Shown: positions 1 through 9,840 of the stretch, piece after piece | How positions within the stretch are numbered: the stretch's first letter is position 1 | Layout of the letters: each line of letters begins with the position of its first letter | Origin: Luteimonas aquatica | GTDB taxonomy: Bacteria; Pseudomonadota; Gammaproteobacteria; Xanthomonadales; Xanthomonadaceae | Reading direction: 5' to 3' | Assembly: GCF_022662575.1 (NCBI RefSeq) | Contig: NZ_JALBFU010000001.1 | Span: 119,188 to 183,187 of the forward strand | Length of the DNA stretch: 64,000 nucleotides | Program-made: the position numbers and the translations under genes | Notes under the pieces: generated by a model | Told to the model about the DNA's origin: nothing | The model's input: the letters and a program-made list of their open reading frames with translations, nothing else | Databases searched by the model: none

Positions 1-1386
1 CCCGACCGCGCGCTGCGTCCGCAGGTCAAGGACAACGGCGAGTGGCGCGACGTCTCATGGGAAGAAGCGCTGGCCAGGGCCGCGAAGATCCTGCGCGACA
101 ATGCCGCCGACGACCTCGGCATCCTGGTGCACCCGGCCACCTCGAACGAGGAGGGCGCATTGCTGGCGCGCTTCGCGGAAGGGTTGGGCACCGGCAACCT
201 CGACCACCGCATCGCCCAGCGCGATCTCTCCGACGCCGCCGTCGCCGAAGCATTCGCCGCGCCGGTCGCGGAGATCGAAAAGGCCGACGTCGTGGTGATC
301 GTGGGCAGCCAGCTGCGCCACGAGCTGCCGCTGCTGCACCAGCGCCTGCGCAAGGCCTGGCGCCGTGGCGCCAAGCTGCACGTGGTCAACCCGGTCGATT
401 TCGAGTTCGCCTTCGACCTCGCCTCCAAGACCATCGTGCCGCCTTCGCGGATCGCCGGGGCCCTGGCCTCGGGCGAGCTGGCGCAGGCGCTGCAGGGCGC
501 CGCGCATGCCGTGGTGCTGGTCGGCGCGATCGCGGAGAACGGTCCGCACGCGGCCGCGATCCGCCAGGCCGCGCGCGCGTTCGCGCAGGCCAACAACGCC
601 GCGCTGTGCCGCATCCCGCAGGGCGCCAACGCGCTCGGCCTGGCGCGCCTGGGCGTGCTGCCGGCCACGCGCGACGCGCAGGCCATGCTGGCCCAGCCGC
701 GCGGCGGCTATCTTCTCTACGGGATCGAGCCGGGGCTGGATTTCGCCGACCAGGCGGCCGCGATGCAGGCGCTGGGCGGCGCGCAGGTGGTGGCCTTCAG
801 CCACTTCGCCTGCCAGTCCACGCGTGCGGTCGCCGACGTGATCCTGCCGATCGGCCTGCTGCCCGAGGTCGATGCCACGCTCACCAACCTCGACGGCCTC
901 GAGCAGAGCGCCGTGCCCGGCGGCAAGCTGCCGGCCGAGGCGCGCGCCGGCTGGCGCGTGCTGCGCGCGCTCGGCGGCGACCTGGGGCTGCCCGGTTTCG
1001 ACTTCACCGACCTGGCCGGCCTGCGCGCCGGCATCGCGCCGCGCGCCGTGTCGCCGGCCGCCTCTCAGGCATCGGCCGAGGCGGGCGAGGGACTGGAGCT
1101 GGCGGTCTCGCAGGCGATCTACCGCGTGGACGCGGTGACGCGCCGCGCCGAGGCGCTGCAGGCGCATCCGCTCAATGTCGGCCCGCGCATCGTGCTGCAT
1201 TCTCGCGACGCCGGCGTCCTGGGCGTGGGCGAGGGCGCGATGGCCAAGGTCTCCAACGCCGTCGGCACCGCCACCTTGCAGGTGGCCGTCGACGACCGCG
1301 TCGCCGAGGGCGCGGCCTGGATCGAATCCGGCTACGGCGCCACCGCCGCGCTCGGCGCCGGCCGCGTCAAGGTGGTGGCCGCATGA
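1..1386 (+). CDS. nuoG: NADH-quinone oxidoreductase subunit G, C-terminal part (5' end outside window)
   Basis: The reading frame is open from the first base and ends with TGA at 1384-1386, giving about 461 residues of the C-terminal molybdopterin-oxidoreductase-like part of NuoG. NuoG is the large iron-sulfur subunit of the peripheral arm of complex I. The N-terminal cluster-binding region lies outside the window. The stretch around 780-860, with a conserved '[17 protein letters not shown]' pattern, is typical of the molybdopterin-fold domain, in which 'T..AD..LP' precedes the C-terminal subdomain. The next gene, nuoH, starts inside the stop codon (ATGA), so the two are translationally coupled. 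The family call rests mainly on operon position plus these motifs. Confidence 0.93.
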   Translation, partial: PDRALRPQVKDNGEWRDVSWEEALARAAKILRDNAADDLGILVHPATSNEEGALLARFAEGLGTGNLDHRIAQRDLSDAAVAEAFAAPVAEIEKADVVVIVGSQLRHELPLLHQRLRKAWRRGAKLHVVNPVDFEFAFDLASKTIVPPSRIAGALASGELAQALQGAAHAVVLVGAIAENGPHAAAIRQAARAFAQANNAALCRIPQGANALGLARLGVLPATRDAQAMLAQPRGGYLLYGIEPGLDFADQAAAMQALGGAQVVAFSHFACQSTRAVADVILPIGLLPEVDATLTNLDGLEQSAVPGGKLPAEARAGWRVLRALGGDLGLPGFDFTDLAGLRAGIAPRAVSPAASQASAEAGEGLELAVSQAIYRVDAVTRRAEALQAHPLNVGPRIVLHSRDAGVLGVGEGAMAKVSNAVGTATLQVAVDDRVAEGAAWIESGYGATAALGAGRVKVVAA

Positions 1387-2534
1387 GCGCCGCTTTCATG
1401 AGCACGTCTTTTATGAGCATGCCGACGAGCATGTCATCGATGAACACGGCCAGCCTGCTCTCCGACCTGACCGCGCCGCTGCACGACTGGCTGCTCTCGC
1501 TGGGCGCGATCGGCGTGGTGCTGTGGATCGTGCTGAAGATCCTCGTCATCGCCGTGCCGGTGATCCTGGCGGTGGCCTTCTACGTGGTCTGGGAGCGCAA
1601 GCTGATCGGCTGGATGCACGTGCGCCATGGGCCGATGTACGTGGGCATGGGCATCTTCCAGGCCTTCGCCGACGTCTTCAAGCTGCTGTTCAAGGAAGTG
1701 ATCCAGCCCAGCAGCGCGCAGCGCGCGCTGTACATCCTGGCGCCGCTGATCACGCTGGCGCCGGCGTTCGCGGCCTGGGCGGTGATGCCCTTCGACGCGC
1801 AGCTGGTGCTGTCCAACGCCAACGCCGGCCTGCTGTACCTGCTGGCGATGACCTCGCTGGGCGTGTACGGCATCATCCTCGCCGGCTGGGCGTCGAACTC
1901 GAAGTACGCCTTCCTCGGCGCGATGCGTTCGGCCGCGCAGGTGGTCAGCTACGAGATCGCGATGGGCTTCGCCCTGGTCGGCGTGATGGTCGGCGCGGGC
2001 AGCCTCAACCTGAGCGAGATAGTAATGGCGCAGTCCGGCGACGCCGGCGCGCTGGAGTGGTTCTGGCTGCCGATGCTGCCGCTGTTCGTCGTCTACTTCG
2101 TGTCCGGCGTGGCCGAGACCAACCGCGCGCCGTTCGACGTGGTGGAGGGCGAATCGGAGATCGTCGCCGGCCACATGGTCGAGTATTCCGGTTCGGCCTT
2201 CGCGCTGTTCTTCCTGGCCGAGTACGCCAACATGATCCTGGTCAGCTTCCTGACCGCGATCTTCTTCATGGGCGGCTGGCTGTCGCCGATCCCGTCGGCA
2301 TGGATCCCCGACGTGCCGGTGCTGTCGGTGATCCTCGGCGACGGCTGGTGGTGGCTGTTCGCCAAGGTCTTCTTCTTCGCCAGCTGCTTCATCTGGTTCC
2401 GCGCGTCTTTCCCGCGCTACCGCTACGACCAGATCATGCGCCTGGGCTGGAAGGTGTTCATTCCGCTCAGCATCGCCTGGATCGTGGTGACGGCCCTGCT
2501 GGCGTACTTCGGCGTGTTCGAGGCGGGCAAGTGA
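1383..2534 (+). CDS. nuoH: NADH-quinone oxidoreductase subunit H
   Basis: This 383-residue polytopic membrane subunit of complex I contributes to the quinone chamber at the junction of the peripheral and membrane arms. Recognisable features are the '[14 protein letters not shown]' segment, the 'FKLLFKE' loop and the '[21 protein letters not shown]' region cut here to its core motif NRAPFD, all hallmarks of NuoH. ATG 1383 overlaps the nuoG stop and follows AAGGTGG, but the first 20 residues are a Met/Ser-rich run with six in-frame ATGs. ATG 1440 would give an N-terminus closer to other NuoH proteins. The gene overlaps nuoI by one base. Confidence 0.96.
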   Translation: MSAAFMSTSFMSMPTSMSSMNTASLLSDLTAPLHDWLLSLGAIGVVLWIVLKILVIAVPVILAVAFYVVWERKLIGWMHVRHGPMYVGMGIFQAFADVFKLLFKEVIQPSSAQRALYILAPLITLAPAFAAWAVMPFDAQLVLSNANAGLLYLLAMTSLGVYGIILAGWASNSKYAFLGAMRSAAQVVSYEIAMGFALVGVMVGAGSLNLSEIVMAQSGDAGALEWFWLPMLPLFVVYFVSGVAETNRAPFDVVEGESEIVAGHMVEYSGSAFALFFLAEYANMILVSFLTAIFFMGGWLSPIPSAWIPDVPVLSVILGDGWWWLFAKVFFFASCFIWFRASFPRYRYDQIMRLGWKVFIPLSIAWIVVTALLAYFGVFEAGK

Positions 2535-3022
2535 TGAGTCGAATCGTTTCCTGGTTCAAGGGACTGCTGCTGCTCGAGCTGCTGGGCGGCCTGTGGCTGA
2601 CCTTCAAGTACCTGTGGCGCCCGAAGTACACCCTGATGTACCCGATGGAGAAGACGCCGCAGTCGCCGCGCTTCCGCGGCCTGCACGCGCTGCGCCGCTA
2701 TCCCAACGGCGAGGAGCGCTGCATCGCCTGCAAGCTGTGCGAGGCGGTGTGCCCGGCGCTGGCCATCACCATCGATTCGGAGCAGCGCGCGGACGGCACC
2801 CGCCGCACCACCCGCTACGACATCGACCTGTTCAAGTGCATCTACTGCGGGTTCTGCGAGGAATCCTGCCCGGTGGACTCGATCGTGGAGACCCACGTCC
2901 ACGAATACCACTTCGAACACCGCGGCGAGAACATCGTCACCAAGCCGCAGCTGCTGGCGCTCGGGGACCGGCTCGAAGCCGAGATCGCCGAGCGCCGCGC
3001 CGCCGATTCCGCGTACCGATGA
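2534..3022 (+). CDS. nuoI: NADH-quinone oxidoreductase subunit I
   Basis: This 162-residue peripheral-arm subunit carries two [4Fe-4S] clusters (N6a/N6b) that pass electrons towards the quinone site. Two canonical ferredoxin motifs are visible: [12 protein letters not shown] and [12 protein letters not shown], each CxxCxxCxxxCP. The hydrophobic amphipathic N-terminus (about residues 5-30) is usual for the family. The ATG at 2534 shares its A with the TGA of nuoH. Length and motif spacing are normal. Confidence 0.97.
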   Translation: MSRIVSWFKGLLLLELLGGLWLTFKYLWRPKYTLMYPMEKTPQSPRFRGLHALRRYPNGEERCIACKLCEAVCPALAITIDSEQRADGTRRTTRYDIDLFKCIYCGFCEESCPVDSIVETHVHEYHFEHRGENIVTKPQLLALGDRLEAEIAERRAADSAYR

Positions 3023-3034
3023 GCTGAGGACCGC

Positions 3035-3682
3035 ATGGATTTCGTTCTGCTCGCCTTCCTCGCCTTCGCCGCCGTGACCGTCATCGCGGCGGTTTCCGTG
3101 ATCAGCGTCCGCAACCCGGTGCATGCCGCGCTGTTCCTGGTGCTGACCTTCTTCACCGTCGCCTGCACCTGGCTGCTGGCCGGCGCCGAGTTCCTCGGCA
3201 TCGCCCTGATCCTGGTGTACGTGGGCGCGGTGATGGTGCTGTTCCTGTTCGTGGTGATGATGCTCGACATCGACGTGGCGCCGCTGCGGGAAGGCTACGT
3301 GCGCTATCTCCCGGTCGGCCTGCTGGTCGCGGTGGTGATGCTGGTCGAGATGCTGACCCTGATCGGCATCAAGTCGCGCACGACGCCTTTCGGCGCCGAC
3401 CCGGCGGCGGAGGCGGGCATCGCCAATTCCACCTGGCTGGCGCGCCGGCTGTTCACCGAGTTCCTGCTGCCGTTCGAGGTGGCCGCGCTGATCCTGACCG
3501 TGGCGGTGATCGCGGCGGTGATGCTGACCCTGCGCAAGCGCGCGAACACCAAGCACCAGAACCCGGGCGAGCAGGCGCGGGTGAAGGCCGGCGACCGCTT
3601 CCGCATGGTGCAGATGGCGGCCGAGCAGCCGGCGGTCGAGCAGGCCCCGGCGGAAGCCGAAGCCAAGGCGGAGGTGAAGTGA
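3035..3682 (+). CDS. nuoJ: NADH-quinone oxidoreductase subunit J
   Basis: A 215-residue membrane subunit with five predicted transmembrane segments. The conserved '[14 protein letters not shown]' and '[18 protein letters not shown]' helices, including the pi-bulge helix 3 that takes part in coupling, are clear. The tail after about residue 170 is hydrophilic and ends in an Ala/Glu/Lys-rich stretch. The gene starts 12 bases after nuoI, and its TGA overlaps the nuoK ATG. Confidence 0.95.
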   Translation: MDFVLLAFLAFAAVTVIAAVSVISVRNPVHAALFLVLTFFTVACTWLLAGAEFLGIALILVYVGAVMVLFLFVVMMLDIDVAPLREGYVRYLPVGLLVAVVMLVEMLTLIGIKSRTTPFGADPAAEAGIANSTWLARRLFTEFLLPFEVAALILTVAVIAAVMLTLRKRANTKHQNPGEQARVKAGDRFRMVQMAAEQPAVEQAPAEAEAKAEVK

Positions 3683-4005
3683 TGGAAGTCTTCGGACAGG
3701 GCCTGGCGCTCGGCCACTACCTCGCGCTCGGCGCGGTGCTGTTCTGCATCAGCGTCGCCGGCATCTTCCTCAACCGCAAGAACGTGATCATCCTGCTGAT
3801 GTCGATCGAGCTGATGCTGCTCGCGGTCAACATCAACTTCGTGGCCTTCTCGCGCGAGTTCGGCGACGCCGCCGGGCAGATCTTCGTGTTCTTCATCCTC
3901 ACCGTGGCCGCGGCCGAGGCCGCCATCGGCCTGGCGATCCTGGTCACGCTGTTCCGCAACCGGCGCACGATCAACGTCGCCGAAATCGACACTTTGAAGG
4001 GCTGA
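3682..4005 (+). CDS. nuoK: NADH-quinone oxidoreductase subunit K
   Basis: A 107-residue three-helix membrane subunit of complex I. The second helix contains '[18 protein letters not shown]', with the conserved membrane glutamate that is part of the proton path, and helix 3 holds '[11 protein letters not shown]' with the second conserved glutamate. GTG 3679 immediately precedes ATG 3682; ATG is preferred because it gives the usual length and overlaps the nuoJ stop codon. Confidence 0.96.
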   Translation: MEVFGQGLALGHYLALGAVLFCISVAGIFLNRKNVIILLMSIELMLLAVNINFVAFSREFGDAAGQIFVFFILTVAAAEAAIGLAILVTLFRNRRTINVAEIDTLKG

Positions 4006-4009
4006 CGCG

Positions 4010-6112
4010 ATGCCGGGTATGGAACACGCCATCTCCAAGTCCGTGCTGCTGGCGATCGTGCTGGCGCCGCTGCTGGGTGCCATCGTCGCCGGCCTGTTCC
4101 GCAAGCAGGTCGGACGGGTCGGCGCGCACAGCGTCACGATCCTCGGCGTGGCGGTCAGCTGCGCGCTGTCGGCCTACGTGCTGTGGCAGCTGGCCGGGCA
4201 GGGCGCCGCGCCGTTCAACGAGAACGTCTACACCTTCTTCCAGGTCGGCGGCTTCGAGGCACACGTCGGCTTCATGATCGACAAGCTGACCGCGATGATG
4301 ATGGTGGTGGTCACCTTCGTCTCGCTGCTGGTGCACGTCTACACCATCGGCTACATGGCCGAGGACGACGGCTATCAGCGCTTCTTCAGCTACATCAGTC
4401 TGTTCACCTTCTCGATGCTGATGCTGGTGATGTCCAACAACTTCCTGCAGCTGTTCTTCGGCTGGGAAGCGGTGGGCCTGGTGTCGTACCTGCTGATCGG
4501 CTTCTGGTTCAAGCGGCCGACGGCGATCTTCGCCAACCTCAAGGCCTTCCTGGTCAACCGCGTCGGCGACTTCGGCTTCCTGCTCGGCATCGCCGCGGTG
4601 CTGGCCTGGTTCGGCACGCTCGACTACGCCACCGTGTTCGCCAATGCCGCCGACAAGATCGGCGGCGGGCAGACCATGGAAATCCTGGCCGGCCATTCCT
4701 GGTCGGTGGCCACGGTGATCTGCATCTGCCTGTTCATCGGCGCAATGGGCAAGTCGGCGCAGGTGCCGCTGCACGTCTGGCTGCCGGACTCGATGGAAGG
4801 CCCCACGCCCATTTCGGCGCTGATCCACGCCGCGACGATGGTGACCGCCGGCATCTTCATGGTCGCGCGCATGTCGCCGCTGTTCGAGCTGTCGGAAACG
4901 GCGCTGAACTTCATCCTGTTCATCGGCGCGACCACCGCCTTCTTCACCGGCCTGATCGGCATGGTGCAGAACGACATCAAGCGAGTGGTGGCGTACTCCA
5001 CGCTCTCGCAGCTGGGCTACATGACCGTGGCGTTGGGCGTGTCGGCGTACTCGGCGGCCGTGTACCACCTGATGACGCATGCCTTCTTCAAGGCGCTGCT
5101 GTTCCTGGCCGCCGGCTCGGTGATCATCGGCATGCACCACGAGCAGGACATGCGCAAGATGGGCGGCCTGCGCAAGTACATGCCGATCACCTTCTGGACC
5201 AGCGTGATCGGCACCCTGGCGCTGATCGGCACGCCGTTCTTCAGCGGCTTCTACTCGAAGGACACCATCATCGAGGCCGCCGCCGAGCACGCCCACGAGG
5301 CGCACAACTGGATCGCGACCTACGGCTACTGGTCGGTGCTGCTGGGCGCCTTCGTCACCTCGTTCTACAGCTTCCGCCTGCTGTACCTGACCTATTTCGG
5401 CGAGGAGCGCTTCCGCCATGCCCACGGCGACCACCATGGCCACGACGGCCACCACGGCGATGCGCACGCGCACGACGACCACGGCCACCACCACGGCCCG
5501 GTCGAGCCGCACGAATCGCCCTGGGTGGTGACGCTGCCGCTGGTGCTGCTGGCGATCCCGTCGATCCTGATCGGCTTCTTCACCGTCGGCCCGATGCTGT
5601 TCGGCACCGACGTGATGGGGCACGAGAAGCTGCCGCTGCCGTTCTTCTACGGCGTGATCGACGTGCTCGCCGGGCACGACGTGATGGGCAAGCTGGCCGA
5701 GGAGTTCCACGGGCCGGTGGCGTTCGCGCTGCACGGATTCGCCGCGCCGGCGTTCTGGCTGGTGCTGGCGGGCTTCGCCCTGGCGACCGCCATGTACTGG
5801 TGGAAGCCTTCGCTGGCCGACAAGGCGGCGAAGCTGTTCGCGCTGCCGATCCACGTGCTCAACAACAAGTACGGCATGGACGACCTTTGGATCAAGGGCT
5901 TCGCCGGCGGCGGCGTGCTGCTGGGCAGGATTTCGCGCAAGGGCGACGAAAAGGTCATCGACGGCGCCATCGTCAACGGCAGCGCGCGCTTCACCGGCCT
6001 GTTCGCCGGCGTGCTGCGCAACCTGCAATCCGGACGCCTGTACGACTACGCGTTCGCGATGATCCTCGGCCTGATCGCACTGCTGTTCGTGCTGATCCGT
6101 TACTGGACTTGA
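4010..6112 (+). CDS. nuoL: NADH-quinone oxidoreductase subunit L
   Basis: This 700-residue distal antiporter-like subunit pumps protons and carries the long lateral helix. The conserved core includes 'GWEAVGLVSYLLIGFW', 'LPDSMEGPTPISALIHAATMV' (core motif EGPTPISALIHAATM) and 'FYSKD'. An unusually His/Asp-rich hydrophilic loop lies at about residues 470-500 (5416-5500), between two transmembrane segments. An alternative ATG lies at 4019. The start is four bases after the nuoK stop, which fits translational coupling. Confidence 0.96.
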   Translation: MPGMEHAISKSVLLAIVLAPLLGAIVAGLFRKQVGRVGAHSVTILGVAVSCALSAYVLWQLAGQGAAPFNENVYTFFQVGGFEAHVGFMIDKLTAMMMVVVTFVSLLVHVYTIGYMAEDDGYQRFFSYISLFTFSMLMLVMSNNFLQLFFGWEAVGLVSYLLIGFWFKRPTAIFANLKAFLVNRVGDFGFLLGIAAVLAWFGTLDYATVFANAADKIGGGQTMEILAGHSWSVATVICICLFIGAMGKSAQVPLHVWLPDSMEGPTPISALIHAATMVTAGIFMVARMSPLFELSETALNFILFIGATTAFFTGLIGMVQNDIKRVVAYSTLSQLGYMTVALGVSAYSAAVYHLMTHAFFKALLFLAAGSVIIGMHHEQDMRKMGGLRKYMPITFWTSVIGTLALIGTPFFSGFYSKDTIIEAAAEHAHEAHNWIATYGYWSVLLGAFVTSFYSFRLLYLTYFGEERFRHAHGDHHGHDGHHGDAHAHDDHGHHHGPVEPHESPWVVTLPLVLLAIPSILIGFFTVGPMLFGTDVMGHEKLPLPFFYGVIDVLAGHDVMGKLAEEFHGPVAFALHGFAAPAFWLVLAGFALATAMYWWKPSLADKAAKLFALPIHVLNNKYGMDDLWIKGFAGGGVLLGRISRKGDEKVIDGAIVNGSARFTGLFAGVLRNLQSGRLYDYAFAMILGLIALLFVLIRYWT

Positions 6113-6125
6113 TGGGATTTCATTC

Positions 6126-7655
6126 GTGACGGACATGCCTTTCCATAGCTGGCCTCTCCTCAGTCTCCTGATCTGGCTGCCGATCCTCGGCGGCGCGCTC
6201 GTGCTCGCGCTCGGCAACGCCCGCCCCGGCGCGGCGCGCTGGCTGTCGCTGGTCGTGTCCCTGGCGGTGTTCGCGCTGAGCATTCCGCTGTTCGCCGGCT
6301 TCGACTACGCCAACGCCGGCCTGCAGTTCCTCGAGCGCCGCGAGTGGATTCCCGCCTACGACATCCAGTACCACCTCGGCGCCGACGGCATCTCGGTGGC
6401 GCTGATCGTGCTGACCACGCTGACCACCGCCCTGGTGCTGATCGGCGCCTGGACCTCGATCGACAAGCGCGTCAGCCAGTACTACGCGGCGTTCCTGTTC
6501 CTGGAAGGCCTGATGATCGGCGTGTTCTCGGCCGTGGACGCGATGCTGTTCTACGTGTTCTTCGAAGGCATGCTGATCCCGATGTTCATCATCATCGGCG
6601 TCTGGGGCGGTCCGCGGCGCGTGTACGCGTCGGTCAAGTTCTTCCTGTACACCTTCCTCGGCTCGGTGTTCATGCTGGTCGGGCTGGTCTACCTGTACCT
6701 GAAGGGCGGCAGCTGGCAGCTGCCCGACCTGTACCAGATGCCGCTGTCGGCCACCGAGCAGATGTGGCTGTTCTTCGCCTTCCTGATCGCCTTCGCGGTC
6801 AAGGTGCCGATGTTCCCGGTGCACACCTGGCTGCCGGACGCGCACGTGGAGGCGCCGACCGGCGGCTCGGTGATCCTGGCCGCGATCATGCTGAAGATCG
6901 GCGGATACGGCTTCCTGCGCTTCAGCCTGCCGATCGTGCCCGACGCCAGCAGCGAATGGGCCTGGCTGGTGATCGCGATGAGCCTGATCGCGGTGATCTA
7001 CGTCGGTCTGGTGGCGCTGGTGCAGGACGACATGAAGAAGCTGATCGCCTATTCGTCGATCTCGCACATGGGCTTCGTCACGCTGGGCATCTTCATTGCC
7101 TTCGCCCTGATGCGCGGCGAGCCGAGCGACGCCGACGCCGCGCGGCTCGGGTTGCAGGGCGCGATGGTGCAGATGGTCTCGCACGGCTTCATCTCCGGCG
7201 CGATGTTCTCCTGCGTCGGCGTGCTCTACGACCGCATGCACACGCGCATGATCAAGGACTACGGCGGCGTGGCCAACGTCATGCCCTGGTTCGCCTTCTT
7301 CATGGTGATGTTCGCGATGGCCAACTCCGGCCTGCCGGGCACCTCGGGCTTCGTCGGCGAGTTCATGGTGATCCTGGCCAGTTTCAAGATGCACCCGCTG
7401 ATCGCCTTCGCCGCCGCCTTCACGCTGATCATCGGCGCGGCCTACACGCTGTGGCTGGTGAAGCGGGTGATGTTCGGCGAGGTGGGCAACGCGCACGTGG
7501 CCGAGCTGCAGGACATCAACGGACGCGAGGCGCTGGTGCTGGGCGTGTTCGCGGTCGGCGTGCTCCTGATCGGCGTCTGGCCGAAGCCGCTGACCGACCT
7601 GATGGAACCGTCCATCGCGCAACTGGCGAGCCAGATCGCCGCAAGCAAGCTATGA
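6126..7655 (+). CDS. nuoM: NADH-quinone oxidoreductase subunit M
   Basis: A 509-residue antiporter-like proton-pumping subunit of complex I. 'FFEGMLIPMFIIIGVWGG' carries the conserved helix 5 glutamate, and 'KVPMFPVHTWLPDAHVEAPT' holds the broken-helix lysine region. The start is taken as GTG 6126; ATG 6135 is an in-frame alternative that would remove three residues. It follows nuoL by 13 bases. Unlike the tight spacing before it, 178 bases separate it from nuoN. Confidence 0.95.
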   Translation: MTDMPFHSWPLLSLLIWLPILGGALVLALGNARPGAARWLSLVVSLAVFALSIPLFAGFDYANAGLQFLERREWIPAYDIQYHLGADGISVALIVLTTLTTALVLIGAWTSIDKRVSQYYAAFLFLEGLMIGVFSAVDAMLFYVFFEGMLIPMFIIIGVWGGPRRVYASVKFFLYTFLGSVFMLVGLVYLYLKGGSWQLPDLYQMPLSATEQMWLFFAFLIAFAVKVPMFPVHTWLPDAHVEAPTGGSVILAAIMLKIGGYGFLRFSLPIVPDASSEWAWLVIAMSLIAVIYVGLVALVQDDMKKLIAYSSISHMGFVTLGIFIAFALMRGEPSDADAARLGLQGAMVQMVSHGFISGAMFSCVGVLYDRMHTRMIKDYGGVANVMPWFAFFMVMFAMANSGLPGTSGFVGEFMVILASFKMHPLIAFAAAFTLIIGAAYTLWLVKRVMFGEVGNAHVAELQDINGREALVLGVFAVGVLLIGVWPKPLTDLMEPSIAQLASQIAASKL

Positions 7656-7833
7656 GGGTGAGGGGCCGCGTGCTGAGCGGACGCCCGCAAGGCGTCTGCT
7701 GCGGCGCCGAACGCCCGGCCACGGATGGCCGGGCAGGACGATCCGAAGCCGGCCATGTGGCGACATGGACGGCATCGATTCATACCGGCATGGCGACATC
7801 GCGTCATGCCGAAACGTTTGAGGAATTCAAGCC
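7656..7833 (+). other. Hairpin-rich spacer between nuoM and nuoN
   Basis: No gene is seen here. The spacer holds several perfect stems: GACGCC/GGCGTC at 7680-7696 (5-base loop), GCCCGGCCA/TGGCCGGGC at 7713-7734 (loop CGGA), and CATGT/ACATG at 7754-7767. None is followed by a T tract, so they look like mRNA-processing or stabilising structures rather than terminators. Confidence 0.5.
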
Positions 7834-9315
7834 GTGATGTCTGCCGACATGACCCCGCAAATCCGAACCCTTGCCGACGTTGCGCCGCTGGCGCCCGAGC
7901 TGACGGTGATCCTGGGCGCCTTCGCCCTGCTGATGCTGGACCTGTTCCTCGACGACAGGCGCCGCATCGTCACCCAGACCCTGGCCATCGGCGTGCTGCT
8001 GGCCGCGGCCGCGCTGGTGTTCACCGGCACGGGCGCGCAGGGAACGGAAGGTCCGATCAGCGTCCTCAACGGCATGTTCGTGCGCGACACCGCCGCCGAC
8101 GTGCTCAAGCTGACGATCCTGCTGGTCAGCGCGGCCGCGCTCGCCTACGGCTGGACCTTCCTGCGCGAGCGCGGACTGTTCAAGGGCGAGATCCCGGTGC
8201 TGATGCTGTTCGCGGTCGCGGGCATGATGCTGCTGGTCTCGGCCGGCAACCTCACCATGGTCTACCTCGGCCTCGAGCTGCTGGCGCTCAGTTCCTACGC
8301 GCTGGTCGCCATCGACCGCGACAGCCCGCTGTCCTCGGAGGCGGCGATGAAGTACTTCGTGCTCGGCGCGCTGGCCTCGGGCATGCTGCTGTACGGCATG
8401 TCGCTGGTCTACGGGGCGACCCGCACGCTCGACCTGGGCGGCATCAACGCCGCGGCGGCCGCCATCGACGGTCCCGACCGCCTGCTGCTGCTCGCCGGCG
8501 CCGTGTTTCTGGTGGTCGGCATCGCCTTCAAGTTCGGCGCCGCGCCGTTCCACATGTGGCTGCCGGACACCTACCAGGGCGCGCCGACCCCGATCACGCT
8601 GTTCATCGGCTCCGCGCCGAAACTGGCCGCGTTCGGCATGACCTACCGCCTGCTCGAGTCGGGCGTCGGCCCGCTCGGCGAGTACTGGCACCTGCTGCTG
8701 GCCGGGCTGGCGGCGCTGTCGCTGGCGATCGGCAACCTGCTGGCGATCGCGCAGACCAACCTCAAGCGCATGCTGGCGTACTCGACGGTCTCGCACGTCG
8801 GCTTCCTGTTCCTGGGCCTGGCCAGCGGCACCGCGCAGGGCTATGCCTCGGCGATGTTCTACGCGATCAGCTACGCGATCATGTCGGCCGCGGCGTTCGG
8901 CGCCATCGTGCTGCTGTCGCGGCGCGGCTTCGAGGCCGACCGCATCGACGACTTCAAGGGCCTGAACGCGCGCAACCCGTGGATGGCCGGCCTGGTGCTG
9001 TGCATCATGGCTTCGCTGGCCGGCGTGCCGCCGTTCCTGGGCTTCTGGGCCAAGCTGGCGGTGCTGCGCGCCGCGCTGCAGGGCGACCTGCTGTGGCTGG
9101 CGATCGTCGCCATCGTGTTCGCGGTGATCGGCGCGTTCTACTACCTGCGCGTGATCAAGGTGATGTACTTCGACGAACCGGCAGGCGAACCGCTGCAGGT
9201 GCGGCCCAACCGTCCGCTGCGCACGATGTTCGCGGTCAACGCGCTGGCGCTGCTGGCGCTGGGCCTGGCGTGGAGCCCGGTGATGGCGTGGTGCCAGAAG
9301 GCGTTCGCCGCCTGA
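7834..9315 (+). CDS. nuoN: NADH-quinone oxidoreductase subunit N
   Basis: A 493-residue antiporter-like subunit, last gene of the nuo operon. 'YLGLELLALSSYALVA' contains the conserved helix 5 glutamate, and 'FKFGAAPFHMWLPDTYQGAPT' the TM7 lysine/WLPD motif. GTG 7834 and ATG 7837 are adjacent. AGGA at 7821-7824 lies nine bases before the GTG and twelve before the ATG, so GTG is favoured slightly. A strong inverted repeat just downstream probably ends the operon. Confidence 0.95.
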   Translation: MMSADMTPQIRTLADVAPLAPELTVILGAFALLMLDLFLDDRRRIVTQTLAIGVLLAAAALVFTGTGAQGTEGPISVLNGMFVRDTAADVLKLTILLVSAAALAYGWTFLRERGLFKGEIPVLMLFAVAGMMLLVSAGNLTMVYLGLELLALSSYALVAIDRDSPLSSEAAMKYFVLGALASGMLLYGMSLVYGATRTLDLGGINAAAAAIDGPDRLLLLAGAVFLVVGIAFKFGAAPFHMWLPDTYQGAPTPITLFIGSAPKLAAFGMTYRLLESGVGPLGEYWHLLLAGLAALSLAIGNLLAIAQTNLKRMLAYSTVSHVGFLFLGLASGTAQGYASAMFYAISYAIMSAAAFGAIVLLSRRGFEADRIDDFKGLNARNPWMAGLVLCIMASLAGVPPFLGFWAKLAVLRAALQGDLLWLAIVAIVFAVIGAFYYLRVIKVMYFDEPAGEPLQVRPNRPLRTMFAVNALALLALGLAWSPVMAWCQKAFAA

Positions 9316-9320
9316 TTCTC

Positions 9321-9346
9321 CGCGCGGCCGACGGCCGCGCGTTCTT
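9321..9346 (+). terminator. Probable terminator of the nuo operon
   Basis: A ten-base perfect inverted repeat (CGCGCGGCCG/CGGCCGCGCG around one central base, 9321-9341) begins six bases after the nuoN stop and is followed by TTCTTC. The T tract is imperfect, so termination efficiency is uncertain. Confidence 0.55.
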
Positions 9347-9519
9347 CGCTGGCGCGTTCGAGCGCATCGCCGCGCCAAGCACGCAAAAATCGAACCCGTC
9401 CGGCGGTGAAAGCCGCGTGAAAATACGCGTCTTTTCGCGTGCGAACGCAGCAATGCGCGATGCGTGCGGCATCGCCGGCGCCTGTGCGAAAAAAACGGCG
9501 ACGATCGCGTCGAAGCGGT

Positions 9520-9548
9520 TTGCATTGCCGTATGCATCATGCTAACAA
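9520..9548 (+). promoter_or_regulatory. Candidate promoter for the RiPP-like locus
   Basis: TTGCAT (9520-9525) and TAACAA (9543-9548) are separated by 17 bases and lie about 95 bases upstream of the first precursor gene. A short stem CCCGTC/GACGGG (9557-9573) follows in the predicted leader. The rest of the gap 9316-9642 shows no gene. The call rests on eye-matching to the sigma-70 consensus only. Confidence 0.35.
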
Positions 9549-9642
9549 GCAAGACGCCCGTCGGTTGGACGGGTGCAGGTCGGCCATTCAACCTGTCGTG
9601 ACGATCGAATGGATGTCCGGCCGTCAATCCGAGGAGAGAATG

Positions 9643-9822
9643 ATGAAGAAAGCGATCAAGAGCTCGAAGAGCGGCGCATGCAACGCTTCGAAGCAGGAGG
9701 CCAGCGACAAGCTGAACCAGCTGATCGGCCAGATTCAGAAGCAGGTTCCGAAGGGATCCGCACTCGATGCCAAGGGCGGCGGTCAGTGGACCACGTGCAT
9801 CCGCATCTATTGCTCGCCTTGA
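9643..9822 (+). CDS. RiPP precursor peptide 1 (lanthipeptide-like), 59 aa
   Basis: A 59-residue peptide starting at ATG 9643 after a strong GAGGAGAG site at 9631-9638; the ATG at 9640 is too close to that site. The Lys/Ser-rich N-terminus is followed by a helical leader-like block with the motif KLNQLIGQIQKQVPK and LDAKGG, and the tail ends TTCIRIYCSP. The leader block and the C-terminal RIYC are shared with the second precursor at 9978-10157, while the residues between differ, as expected of a conserved leader with a variable core. Thr/Cys in the tail are potential dehydration or thioether sites. No homologue was searched; the precursor call rests on size, paralogy and the dehydratase downstream. 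Confidence 0.8.
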   Translation: MKKAIKSSKSGACNASKQEASDKLNQLIGQIQKQVPKGSALDAKGGGQWTTCIRIYCSP

Positions 9823-9840
9823 TCTCGCTTTGAAACACCT

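Noticed and set aside
55-1200. Long minus-strand open frame opposite nuoG
   Set aside because: Shadow frame; nuoG on the plus strand has conserved motifs and operon context.
5416-5500. His-rich stretch as a separate metal-binding peptide gene
   Set aside because: It is in frame within NuoL between membrane segments, with no start or stop of its own.
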